Shown one piece after another: positions 1 to 10,663 of a stretch of 64,000 nt of DNA. Numbering within the stretch: position 1 is the stretch's first letter; each line of letters starts with the position of its first letter. A program made the translations under genes and the position numbers. Source of the DNA: Puccinellia tenuiflora (lineage: Eukaryota; Streptophyta; Magnoliopsida; Poales; Poaceae); the NCBI GenBank assembly GCA_012064385.1, contig QRDG01000134.1, positions 372,001 to 436,000 on the forward strand, written 5' to 3'. Below the pieces are notes generated by a model. The model did no database searches. It worked only from the letters and a program-made list of their open reading frames with translations, and was not told the origin of the DNA.

Positions 1-111
1 CTTGATAAAGTGGTAAGGGGAGCCACCTATGCCGCCCCCCAAGAAGCCTATTCCAGCGGCGTCGATGATGAAATCCGGGTACGGCGTGATATCCGGGTGA
101 GGCTTCCGCAT
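1..111 (-). CDS. TIM17-like mitochondrial inner-membrane translocase, N-terminal fragment
   Basis: Reading the minus strand from the ATG at 111-109 gives an open 37-codon stretch that runs off the left edge. It has the N-terminal pattern of the TIM17/TIM22/TIM23 family: a PxPDFIIDAAGIGF segment followed by the glycine-rich GGGIGGSPYHFIK that begins the first transmembrane helix. TIM17 is a core channel subunit of the presequence translocase of the mitochondrial inner membrane. The family normally begins a few residues before the CPDRILDD-like segment, which fits this start. The match is to a diverged member, so a paralogue rather than canonical TIM17 is likely. A Helitron ends 85 bases upstream of the start codon. 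Only the first exon portion is visible, so the call rests on one motif. Confidence 0.55.
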   Translation of the reverse strand, partial: MRKPHPDITPYPDFIIDAAGIGFLGGGIGGSPYHFIK

Positions 112-208
112 CCCTAGTCGTTGTACGGATCTACAGCGGTGGCGGTGGCGGCGGGGCCAAACTGCGTCAAAAAACCTACTCAGAAATTCGCTAACACTAG
201 CACACATG

Positions 209-226
209 CCCGTGCGTTGCAACGGG
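209..226 (-). repeat. Helitron 3'-terminal hairpin
   Basis: Stem CCCGT/ACGGG around an 8-base loop, 8 bases inside the terminal CTAG. In Helitrons this hairpin acts as the rolling-circle terminator. Confidence 0.7.
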
Positions 227-2201
227 ATAGAAAAAAATTCTTAAAAAAAGGCCAATCAATTTATACACGTGCATTGCTACGGTGCCACGTTAAATGTGTT
301 TAAATAAATCTGCACATCGACACTTGACATGCTTCGATGACCTGCCTTTTGTACCGTGTATTAGTGAAAGTTACAGAACATCAATTTCAAACGTTTAATA
401 GCGCGTACATAGATACAAAGTATTATAAATTTAGAACTGTGTGCTTTATTTTTTTAACTGAGTAATGTGTGAATTAATAACTATATATTTTATGAAAAGC
501 TAATAGTATCATGTAAAGGACAAGAAAGCAGTTAACACTACACTATCAAAATATAAATCAATCCAGAAGGTCAAATAGTCAAATATATACATTATATATG
601 ATAACTTTGCTAATTCCTAAGAGATCATAATCATCAGCATGGAATTCTTGTGCAGTAGTAGCTGGGACGGTGAGGGTTTCTTTCATTGTTTTTCAGAAGC
701 TTGCCTTTTGTTCTTAACTCTTTTTCTTCCAAGAGTTGCCCCTTTATTCCTACTCTTTCTTCTTAATAAAGCCACACCATTTATTGTCAGATCAAACTAA
801 GAATAAAATAGTGCTAGTGCCAGGTTTAGCGTTCTGATGTAAGAATGTCAATATCAAATATATCAAGCTAAAGACAGAAAATAACTTCTTTGTGACTTAG
901 TCCTCCTAGTCCTACGCAGCTCAATCATCCTGTCCATTTATTTTCAGCCAACCAATTTTCGACAAACCTCTCAAATCCATGGCCACAGCTTCTTATTAGC
1001 TTTGCTGCAATTAATTGACAGTAGAAACAATTTGTACTGTTAGGTTACGTGACTTCTTTTGCTAATTAATCAGGCTTGCATCCTAGACAATATTGTCTGA
1101 CAACCTGAGAATTAATCAATTCACATGAACATGATTTGGTGTTAAAGATTGACTTTTTGCATTGATCACCGACATGCCCACCTCAATGGCATCGATTTTG
1201 CAGGCTACAGAATTAATCTAGTACAAGATGAGCACATACACATCAATTTCTAAACCCACAGCCACAACGTTCCTTACCTTTAGACTTGTTTTGTGTCAGG
1301 TGGTGTCCAGTGCCAAACTTAGGCGACCGGTTGCTTCGGGCCTGCTTGAATACACGATGTCGATGCCACCATCGGCAACCAAGTAGCGATAAGGCTAGAG
1401 CAAGAATAAGTAACACTTGTACGGAAAGCTTGCGGCCACACACCTGTGCTTCCTACAGAGCAGCCCCCTTCTAAATCTCTTAAAATGGCGAGTGCTCGAC
1501 AGCAAAAGCTTCCACACGATCAATTATTAGGTCATAGCATTTATTTATAACGAAATAATTTTAAAGATGTAAGGCAATTTTAATCAATCTATGGCATTCA
1601 TGTCCGAAAGGACTATGGCACATCCCAGAGCAATAACACACTAAATCACACTTACTTAACTCAGTCCAGATAACGAATATATGAAAAGAAACACATGTCC
1701 ATTGTTTTCACATCATGTCAGCTATAACAATTGTCTGCAGCACAAATCATTGATGTCCTTACACAGACCAACCAATAATCAAATATGAGCTCTAGTTCGT
1801 GTTCACATATAGTCTAACAAAGATTTTTCTCAATCACCTTGAAAGTGTGTTCTGCATTCATGAACAACACGTGCATTACATGAGGGGAACCACAATCAGA
1901 GATGTGGAGGCAAAGCATAAGGATAGACCATAGCTAGCAGCAGCAGTAGAGGGTCGAGAGTACTCAGAGTTAGAAGTTTGCGGACCTTGCGGCTTCAGCC
2001 ATATCCCTCAGTCCATCTGCACCACTATCGACCCATCTGCCTCATCCATAATTTCCATTTCCACCACTACAAGTTTGGTGGTGCAGCAAGCAGAATCGTC
2101 CTCGTTCTTGGGCGAGGAACTCTCAGAAGAGATGGAATTTGGGGCTTGTGACATGTGCACAAGATATTGGTCCATAACGTATGTAATAATTTAGAACAAA
2201 A

Positions 2202-2988
2202 TCACATTAGCATTGCATGTACCAACTGAAATACTGATGCTAATGAATTACCAGACAATATAAGAACTGTGGCATTTTGTCGAGCACCTAGCATGTGTGC
2301 AGTGACCAACATCGGTGAAGCACAGAGGAGCCGTATGTGGACATGCGAGGACCTTGGGAGCCCGTTGCCGTGTGGGGGTGGAAGCGAGGCAGCCAGCGCT
2401 CGCCCTCCTTGCCTCCTCGTCCTATGCGTGGGTGCGTTTCCTGCCTCCTTGCAATTTCTTTCCAGCTGCTTGGTGTGCGCTTCGAGCTCCTGGAGCTTGT
2501 CCAATTATGGGTGGGAACCAGCGCGTCGTCGGTGTATACAGCGGACTGCTTTCTGCCAGAGACCTTGGAGTGGGGCTTGGGCGCGGCGTCGTCGTAGTCC
2601 TCCCGCACCTCGGCCACCCGCATCGTCTTGTCCATGGGGGATTGGTGCGTGTCTCTCCTGCTCGGTCTCGAAATCGATGGATCTGTCCGCACTGCGCGCA
2701 AACCAGCTCGCCGGGGAACTGAGCCGGGGCCAAACTGAGCTGTGTACAGGGGATATCGAGAAAGGGAGGGAAGGTCGGACAGCCAGAGGAGGCGGAGGAG
2801 GAAGGAGAGGTGGGGGTGGCGCTCGCCCGGCTGCCATCCCGTCCCGACGCGACAATGACGGGGAGGTGCGGGCAGGCGATGGCTGCGCTTGGAGCTTGGA
2901 GCGGTGGGCAGAAAAGGGGGAAAAATCGAACCGTTTTTTCCACTTGCCGGTGGCAGTGGTGCGTAGTTTCCTTCACCTTCAGGGGCAA
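2202..2988 (-). other. Possible captured gene fragment inside the Helitron
   Basis: A GC-rich stretch with exon-like composition inside an otherwise AT-rich element. Minus-strand frames include a short coiled-coil-like peptide (LQELEAHTKQLERNCKEAG) and an acidic/basic stretch with EVREDYDDAAPKPHSK. Neither is part of a long continuous frame, and I do not recognise the source. Gene-fragment capture is typical of plant Helitrons, so capture is an inference from composition and context. Confidence 0.3.
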
Positions 2989-3532
2989 TTCGGTAATAAT
3001 ACAGACGGACCGGAAGAAGGCTTAGTGCTTTTATTATTATTAGGTATATATAGATATAAACACAAGAGTCCCGTGTTTAGATAGAAACTATAGGTGGCAA
3101 ACGCCGGCACGGAGGCCCGTTTATATGCGGGCTGTGCCGGGACTGCAAGTGCAAGCCTCGGGTATCAATACTATCTATCGCAGTCCGATGGAAAGAAAAT
3201 TACCGGACCGATGGTAATCACTAAAAAAAGGGAACCCTTCGCGAAGGGAACTTTTCCTCCGCTGTCCTCGTGCCAAGTGGCGCATTCTTCTTTGTTCTTT
3301 TGTTTGAATATTCGCCACGTGTCGCAACAGGAGTTAAAGTGGGGAGGAAGAAAGAGAAAATGAAGGTACGGGTGGGAGGGAGTTTCTCTTTTATTTTCTT
3401 GAACCGAAGTTTAAAAACGAAATATCTTGAGAACTACTTATTCAAATTACGAACCGTTTTCACTTTTGAACTACTCGCGTCGAGATCTTCAAAACTAGAT
3501 CCCATATCGATAGGTTTTGACGAACTTTTTTT

Positions 3533-3722
3533 TGTACATCCAAAAGCTGAATAGCTGTACATCCGGTTTGAACATAGCTGTACTTCGGGTTTGAACTTAC
3601 TTGTACATCCGCTGTCAACGTACTTTGTACTCCATTTTCTCTGTACTTGTACACCCTATTTGCACTAATCTGTACATCCGAATGGCTACATTCTGTACTT
3701 TCTGTTCTATATACTCTGTACT
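3533..3722 (+). repeat. Subterminal TGTAC iterons, left arm
   Basis: Around ten TGTAC-containing motifs, several extended to TGTACATCC or TGTACTTCG, irregularly spaced. They are the inverted counterpart of the right-arm iterons at 4011-4084. Confidence 0.6.
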
Positions 3723-3746
3723 TTCGTGTGGCGCGTTAGCGTAGGT

Positions 3747-3864
3747 GTTAGGGTACGGAGGATTCATCGCCGTCGACGCGATAGCGTCGACGAGCGATGG
3801 AGCCTCCGTACCCTAACGCCCCGAGGCTGAGTCCCCCCGTACGCCGCGTTAGCGGCGACGGGGG
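3747..3864. repeat. Two adjacent perfect or near-perfect hairpins
   Basis: Hairpin 1 pairs 3747-3761 with 3803-3817 (15 of 15), then 3766-3770 with 3794-3798, then GTCGACGC (3772-3779) with GCGTCGAC (3784-3791), around a 4-base loop. Hairpin 2 pairs CCCCCGT and CGCCGC (3834-3847) with GCGGCG and ACGGGGG (3852-3864) around GTTA. Confidence 0.75.
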
Positions 3865-4010
3865 ACGAAGCCGAGCCGCTAAATTAAGAAAAACTTGTAA
3901 CTTACATATATTAGTTAGGGTTGTGGGTGGGGGTGGCAAGTACCCAAATTTATATACCGGTATGCAAGAGAGCTTTAGATTTAAGTAGCAGCATGAGTTT
4001 GTACACCGTG

Positions 4011-4085
4011 GATGTACACCGATGTGCGCGCGGATGTACAACGATGTCCGCGCGGATGTACACCCGTGTGCGCGCGGATGTACAG
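4011..4085 (-). repeat. Subterminal GGATGTACA iterons, right arm
   Basis: Four tandem units of about 22 bases, each GGATGTACA followed by a spacer rich in CGCGC. They face the left-arm TGTACATCC copies. Confidence 0.65.
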
Positions 4086-5238
4086 GGGAGCTGGGGTGGG
4101 GAAATTCGTTTTTGCTTCCTTCACTTCGTGTTCAAATTCGATTTTGCTTTCTACATGCAGGACAAGCGTGCTCCCGCCACGTGGCACGCTTAGGAGCTAA
4201 AAAAGTTCCCTTTGTAAAGGGAACCCTTTTTATAGTTGTACCCCAGACCGATCGGACGCCCCACACTCCCAATCCATCCTATGGTTTGATGCGCCAATGC
4301 TTCTCAGAAGAAAAAAAAAATCTGGCCCGATAACAACGCATCTCTCCCGTACTTGCCGTGTGACAACTCCTCAAATCTATCGCATTAAGGCCTCGTTCGG
4401 TTAGGCCCAACCGGCGAGGAACAAGGCCGAATCCCTGTCAACCCGCGTGGATCAACCCGGCCCGGATTAGTTTCCGGCCCATCCATAACCACGCGTTCGG
4501 TTACACCCGACGCGGAACTCACCCCAGCCCAAACCCTCTTGATCCCCTCCATTCCACGGTGGATCTAAACATCGTCTATCGACTCGTGGAAGAAATCCCC
4601 AGCTACTCGTCTCACGACGCAGCGGCGGCGCGACGCGGAGCAATCTCGACGCCAGGTCGCCAGCGGTGGCGGCGGCAACGGCGACGGCGTGCGCTTCCGC
4701 ATTCCAGCGCCCTCCCTCCCCCACGACGGAATCCTCTCGCCGGTAAAGCTCCTCTTCCTCCCACCTCCCATCCTCTCCTCCGGCAAACTGTGAAGTTCTT
4801 GGATTCGGACCTGCTGTTGGCGGAGACTTGCGGCAGCGACGTTGGCATCTAGGCTCAGTTTTTTATCTGTTGTGAGCGTCTGGTTGTCCTTCTTCTGCCC
4901 CTCCCATGACACGATGTCTAGGTTTAGGGTTCATGTGATATGAGGAGATTAGCAGTCAGTAGCAAGTTGTGATATGCTGGTAGCCATGTGCTTGAGGTAG
5001 ATCAAGATCTGTGTTAGTAAGCTAGTTGATTTTGGTCTCTTTCTGATCTGTGTTAGTCCAGCTAGTCTTTTTTTTTTTTGCAAAGGGGATCGATCGATCT
5101 TGGTCTGCCATCATGTTGTATATAGGTTGATTTATGTACAGCACATCCATCCATGTCTTATTCTGTTATTTTTTCTCTCCAATTTGGACGAAAATTAGCA
5201 TGCATAGATGCCTCATGTCCATATGAAATAGATAGATT

Positions 5239-6442
5239 TTTTTTTGAACAAAAATAGATATATTGACATTAACGATCCTTGTACATGATAACATGGCTCT
5301 CAACAGTAGAGCAAGAAACATAGGTGCCTAGCTGCACAATACAACATGAGGTCGATCTAAACTCATAAAGAAGATGCTGAAGATCACATAAAGAACCATA
5401 CGGCGTTCGACCATCCGTCGACAACCCGGATCCAAAATTGCCGCATCTGTAATCTTCAAGGGCCTCGGTAGAAGTGCGATCCAGTTGATGCCCCGCGGGT
5501 GGCTCTCCCGATGGTCTATCTGGAATATGCACACGAGGTGTAGAGTTGAGCTGTAGATATCGAAGAACCTTGACCGAGCTCAAACTCACGGTGTCCCCGC
5601 TGTTAAATCTGAGGATCAGCAACAGAGGAGTTGTCGTCCACCTCCGGTGACACAGCCCGAACAGCGTAGAGACGGCATCTTCAACATGGCGATCATCTGA
5701 CAATGAGAAATAGATGAACCTTGTGCGGCTGCAGTTTTGGGGCAAATCCTGCTCAATTGAGTATATAGCACTGTCACTGATTTCCCTTGCACCATCTGAA
5801 ATCGGTGTAGACACCATCTTCAGTTTCCAGGCCACCCTTGAATCCCCCTCCTGCAACCTCCATGGCAGCGGTACAGAGGAACTGAAGAGAGGGGAAAAAC
5901 CGACGACCGGCCGACAGCCACCAAAGGTCGAAGCAGCACTCCACCAAACCAGGAAACTGAGTTCCACCAGTCCCCTCCTTTCTGACCACCATGGCCAAGA
6001 ATAGAACGGAGAATGAACCACAGTCACCCAGATCGAAATTATTGCAGCAAGAAGGGGCTATAGTCAAAGGAGCAAGGGTGGCCAAAGTCAAAACTTGCCA
6101 TGGATTCGGTTGGGAGGTGCCAGCATAAGAACCACCACCACCTTCTCTCCAACCATCCACCTCGTTGCACAGCCGAGGGAGATAGTGAAGAGGAAGGGAG
6201 AGGATGGATCCGGATCTGGCCGCCATCTTATTCACCGAGGAAGAGCTACAGAACAGGAAAACTACAACTAAAAGAAACTGGGCCCCACTCCCACCTGACG
6301 CCGGCCACCATGGCCGCCGGCGGCCGAAGAGAGAGAGGCCGGCGAGGGGATCTGGGAAAGAAACGCTCAAGGAGAGCAAGTCGCCACAGGGGCAAGTCTT
6401 CCAAAGAGAAAGAATCTGGAAACTTTGTTGCTGCCTTCTTCC
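5239..6442 (-). mobile_element. Retroposon with poly-A tail and 14-bp target duplication
   Basis: Both sides carry gaaatagatagatt (5225-5238 and 6443-6456). The left end is a T-run, which is the poly-A tail of a minus-strand element. A perfect 14-base target duplication plus a poly-A tail means insertion by target-primed reverse transcription (LINE machinery). The body has two overlapping minus-strand frames, of 201 codons (6379-5774) and 252 codons (6027-5269). The longer ends 24 bases before the A-tail. I recognise no reverse transcriptase motif in either, so it may be a 5'-truncated LINE, a non-autonomous element or a processed copy of an unknown transcript. Confidence 0.7.
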
Positions 6443-6782
6443 GAAATAGATAGATTGATGTTCAAATGAGAGGAGCTCCGATGGAGCAGCTCGGAGAGAG
6501 GTCGGGGCTACAGTGTCGATTTGCTGCAGGTTTCTGTTTGCATCTGTACACCATAGTTACCCTTCAAAAGAAAAGATATATACTGACACAAAGCAAAATA
6601 CATACTCACCTTAGATTTCATGCTTCATTAACTTGAGCTCAAGCTCCTCAATCTGAAACAAATATAGTGCTTTATACTATTATATGGCTGTTATATTTTC
6701 CTTTGAATAAATTCATATTTTCTGATTCCATATATTAGGCATTTGTTTTAACTTCCGTACTAAACAAAATATTATTTTTTGT

Positions 6783-7998
6783 TTGGCAGTATCTATGACG
6801 ATAAGGGACCGTATTAGAAAGAGGAGGGATGATGAGGACGATCCTGCACTATATTTGATGGGTTCTAGTGGAGGAAGAGAAAAGGTGAAACACCATACGT
6901 CGATTCTAACTGGAGAGAAAAAGGTTCGGGAGCTACTTGAAGGGCATGTGAAGAATTGTAGAGTAGCATTCAGAATGGAACCTAGAATCTTCAGATCATT
7001 GACCAATTACCTTAGAAGGGAACGGTTGGTCCATGACACTAGAATTAAGGTTGAGGAGAAGCTGGCTTTTTTCTTGTACATGCTTAGCCATAATGCATCA
7101 TTTGAGGATCTGTAAGGACAATTTGGACACAGCAATGACAGCTATCATTGGCATATGGCATTTTTTCAACGAAGTTGTCCATATCCTCGGCAACAGATTT
7201 TTGAAGCTTCCAAATCCTAATGTAGTACATTATAAAATTCAGAGTGATTCTAGGTTTTATCCCTACTTCAAGGTGCTTATCTTAAAACTTGTATCTTGAT
7301 CAATACTTGTTGTTGCAAATTCCGACTATAAATCATTCTGGGTTTCTTTATGTGCAGAATTGCATCGGTGCAATAGATGGCACACACGTACCAGTTTCCG
7401 TATCTCCTCGAGTCGCAGCTCCATTTAGAAATAGGAAAGGAACACTTAGCCAGAATGTAATGATGGCTTGTGATTTTGATCTGAAATTCACTTTTGTCTC
7501 TGCTGGATGGGAGGGATCAGCCACTGATGCTAGGGTCCTTAGATCAGCATTGAATAGTGGTTTCCATGTACCTCCTAGGAAATTCTACCTAGTGGACGGT
7601 GGCTATGAAAACACCTCTTCTTTCCTTGCACCATATCGTGGAGTAAGATACCATCTCAAGGAGTTCGGTGCAGGTCACTGTAGACCTCAGAATTATAAAG
7701 AGCTATTTAACCACTGACATGCTTTACTTAGAAATGCTATAGAAAGAGCATTTGGGATTCTAAAGAACGGTTCCCCATCCTCAAGGTTGCAACATTGCAT
7801 CAAATGGAGAATCAAGTGAAGATACCCATGGCTACTGCCCTATTACACAATATTATTAAAGCACTCAATGGAGATGAGCAATGGTTGGATGATCAGCAAG
7901 ATAATATTCCTCCAACAAATTTTATTGATCTACCTGATGGCGGTGAGGGCAATGAGCAGAGTGACACACCCATGGCAACAATCTCAGAGATACAATAG
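6783..7998 (+). pseudogene. PIF/Harbinger (HARBI1-type) DDE transposase, decayed
   Basis: Exon 1 (to 7272) carries the helix-turn-helix-like N-terminal part (MEPRIFRSLTNYLRRE, LSHNASFEDL). Exon 2 (from 7358, after a GT-AG intron) carries the nuclease. The catalytic residues can be seen in AIDGTHVPV (first Asp), YLVDGGYENT (second Asp) and NAIERAFGILK (Glu). The enzyme would cut and paste Harbinger elements at TWA sites, working with the Myb-like partner encoded just downstream. It is dead: a TAA at 7113-7115 inside the N-terminal domain, a frameshift in the T-run near 7165, a TGA at 7715-7717 just before the Glu motif, and another frameshift near 7770. The final open stretch (7795-7998) is the acidic C-terminal tail. 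Confidence 0.85.
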
Positions 7999-8205
7999 TA
8001 CAACAAATGTGGAGTGACTACCAAAGGCGTAGAAATTAGTGTTATGTTATGGATCATATGTAATCTTTATGCATTAGAAATGGAAGAGTGTTCTGTTATG
8101 AATCATGTGTAATGTTTACGCATTAGAAATTTTGTAATGAATATTATGAATTTTCCTAATGTTTCTGTTATGAATCATGTTCTGAAAATTGTGTAATTTT
8201 ATGAT

Positions 8206-9062
8206 ATGAAAATTATGTATTTACTTAATGTTTATGTTATGAATGTTTCCAACAGCAAGCATGGTTGGAAGGGCTTCCCCAATGGTTTCAAAAGGTTCCC
8301 CCAGGTTCAGCTTAATCATGAACAAGGCTGCTCAAAGCCAAAAAAAAAAGAGTCTCTGAAAGTTCGCTCAACAAAAAAGGCTAACAATCAAGGTAATGGT
8401 TATACTTGTTGCATCTCTTAGATAGTTTTTCTATCTCCTTTGATCTCTGTTATGCTATAGCTATTTTGTTTAAAAAAATGTAGATAACAAAAGAGCTTCT
8501 TGGAACTCACTCTTGGGGAAGACCCATGTTGATCTTCTACATGAACACAACACCAGCCAATATAGGGGTCAGAATGGATGGTCTTCAGAAGCTTGGAACA
8601 GAATTGTTAAGGAGTTTCATGCAAGAAATACATATGTGTCTTATACGAAGAACCAAATTCAAGAAAAAGAGAAGGACAATTGTGGCAAGGACTGAACAAA
8701 GGATGGATAAGAGAGCTGCTACTGCATCAAGAAACAAGGAAGAGAAAGAGACTAAGAAGCCAAAGAAACAGAGTTCCAGCGACATTGCAGGAAGTATGGA
8801 GAGATACATTGTTATGAGAGAAAAGCAATTTGAGATGGAATCTGCTCTGTTGGCAAGTGAAAAGAAGGTGGCTCAAGCTGGAGACTACTCGATCAAGAGA
8901 TGCATCTCAGAAATGATGACAATGGCATTGTCGACCGATGAGAAGGCAACAACATTTGATGTATTCAAGGATCCAGATAACAGAGAAATATTCTTGAGCT
9001 CAAAAGAAGATGACCCAGAAGCAGCTCTGGTTTGGTTAAGGAAGGCAGTGGCCAAGCTGTAG
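8206..9062 (+). pseudogene. Harbinger Myb/SANT-like DNA-binding partner protein, decayed
   Basis: A first open stretch (8206-8421) has a basic, lysine-rich tail. From about 8483 the frame reads a Myb/SANT-like (trihelix, Myb_DNA-bind_3) domain: the tryptophans of RASWNSLLGKTHVDLLHEHN, then NGWSSEAWNRIVKEFHARN and TKNQIQEKEK. That frame stops at 8695. A different frame (8526-9062) continues with a lysine-rich linker, SIKRCISEMMTM and a C-terminal helix ending VWLRKAVAKL. The third tryptophan segment of the domain is missing, so an internal deletion with frameshift joins the halves. In Harbinger systems this protein binds the transposon ends and brings the transposase into the nucleus. The position downstream of the transposase fits. 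Confidence 0.7.
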
Positions 9063-10042
9063 TTGTTTAAAGGTATGTCTTCTATTTGCTCTCAAGCATG
9101 CACCATATATAGTGTGTATGGTGTCCTGGTTTTAACATGATGTATGTACGTAGCAGCACTAGTATAGTAGGAGTCATAGCCTCTTGTATTCCTCAAGCCG
9201 GTCTGGCCATGCCGTAGGAGCAGTTTATCATCTCACTTCCCATATGATTTAAATATTGTTGTAACTAGTTTTCTTTGTCAAACAACATTAGGACATCTTC
9301 ATTAATTTTCACGGTCTGAACAATGTAGTCAATCTTTTTCTTTTGAATTGGATTTAGTTAATCTTCACTGTCATTAGCTTTAGGATCCTCTTTCTCTTTA
9401 TTTGTGAAACTAAATTATTGAAGACCATTTGGTTTAATGAAATTGTGTGACTCTTCTGTATGCCGTTCAGTTTAAGATGCATTTATGTGCAAGGAGGTTG
9501 TAGATGGAACACTTCTCATGTGTTTTTCGTCAGGAACTTCTAAGTTAGTGTTGAGATCCATCGATTTCATAGATGAGCTTTGTTTTACTTATGAATCTTC
9601 GGAATGTTTGACTGTCACTCAAGTAGCAGCTATATTTTGCCCAAAGACTCCCTGGTACTAGCAGGTTGTTAAACGTAACTGCAATGCAAAATGTTCTAAA
9701 TATTATTGTAATGTTTTTCTTGTAATTTATTCCTATAGTCTGGTAATGTGAGGTTGGTGTTATCAGGTAGTATTATTTTGTGATTATCAGCCATATTTTT
9801 TGATGCTCTTTTGTCAAATATATTGTTCTAGCCTTGATGTTGTGCTGCTATTTTCCAACAACCCCGTGTTGATCAGTTCCCGTTGTGCAACTGAGCACAA
9901 CCAAACGATCAGCTTTTGCGGAGGGAATTTGCACAGAGAGGGTTTCAACCTGGGAGGGATTAGAGTGATGCGTTGTTTCCACTCAGACCCCGGGGTGATC
10001 TGTTCCATGTGAGGTTTAGTTCCCAACGAACCGAAGGAGGCC
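9063..10042. other. Harbinger 3' non-coding region
   Basis: AT-rich sequence between the Myb-like gene and the right terminal repeat. I see no gene; the short frames at 9800-10026 overlap the terminal region and have no recognisable motif. Confidence 0.6.
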
Positions 10043-10663
10043 TAATGGCGGGCGGATTTCTCCTCCCAAATCCAAGTTGCATCTGCTCTCACCGCCGCGC
10101 CACCACTCCTCTCCCCATGGTGCATGCCGCAACCTCCAACTCCGCTAATACCTGCGCCTCCACCTGGTTCGAGACCTGCGCGGGCACGCTGCGCACTCAT
10201 GCCGCTCTGTCGGCAGTGTAGAGTCGCAGGCGGCATAGCAGGGCCGACCATGCTACACTCCTCACGAAGCATTGGGTCGGAGTCTGCTTCCTTCATCGAC
10301 TACACAAACCAAAAATAGGTAACTGCGGTTATGTAATCACGAACGGATCGTACGACCAGAACATTGTGAAATTCATACAGATCAACAACAGGCTCGAGAC
10401 GAGCCTGTGGAAAATCGTTTCCTGTGTTTTTTAACCCATCAAACAACGTGTGGTTGCAAGTAGTACTAGCTTAAGGCAGGACGAGCAACTTCTTCACGCC
10501 GTTAGAAGAAGACACGTGTGCTGCTCCTAGTACCTCGGAACCCTTGAGGCGAGGAGGGTTAACAGTGGTGACACGAGGTCATTGTTGTAGGTCATTGACG
10601 AGCCCTGATGCTCCCCGTCAGCGCGCATGTGCCATCGCCATTAATTTGGGAGAGGCGTTTTTA

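Larger units (their letters stand above)
197..3054 (-). mobile_element. Non-autonomous Helitron, complete
   Basis: On the minus strand the element starts with TCTATATATACC (from 3054) and ends in CTAG at 200-197. Just before that end lies a hairpin at 209-226 (stem CCCGT/ACGGG, loop of 8), 8 bases inside the CTAG. It sits exactly between A (196) and T (3055), as Helitrons do. TC start, 3' hairpin, CTRR end and A/T target are all present. At 2858 bases, with no Rep/helicase coding, it is non-autonomous. The GC-rich part at about 2250-2950 carries several overlapping open frames on both strands and looks like captured exon sequence. I could not identify the donor gene. The remainder (300-2200) is AT-rich filler. 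Confidence 0.75.
3223..4231. mobile_element. Palindromic non-autonomous DNA element with facing iterons
   Basis: Both ends carry an inverted AAAAAGGG...AAGGGAAC block (3223-3251 and 4205-4231) that is itself nearly palindromic. Inside the left end are about ten TGTAC motifs, four of them TGTACATC(C) (3533, 3556, 3602, 3671). Inside the right end are four copies of the reverse complement GGATGTACA spaced about 22 bases apart (4011-4084). The centre holds two strong hairpins. Inverted ends with subterminal motifs facing inward are typical of cut-and-paste elements, where the motifs bind transposase. There is no transposase gene and I could not find a convincing target duplication, so the superfamily is open. 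Confidence 0.5.
4389..10042 (+). mobile_element. PIF/Harbinger DNA transposon, complete but inactive
   Basis: The ends are GGCCTCGTTCGG at 4389 and its imperfect inverse CCGAAGGAGGCC ending at 10042. They are flanked by a TAA duplication (4386-4388 and 10043-10045), the 3-base target of this superfamily. Inside, in plus orientation, are the two genes expected of PIF/Pong-type elements: a DDE transposase (6783-7998) and a Myb/SANT-like DNA-binding protein (about 8480-9062). The 5' region (4560-4860) is GC-rich, and the 3' kilobase (9063-10042) is AT-rich and non-coding. A retroposon sits in the 5' leader at 5239-6442. Both genes carry disabling changes, so the copy can at best be mobilised by a relative. 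Confidence 0.85.

Noticed and set aside
2269..3084. 271-codon plus-strand frame in the Helitron
   Set aside because: Runs through the Helitron border and has no motif; compositional.
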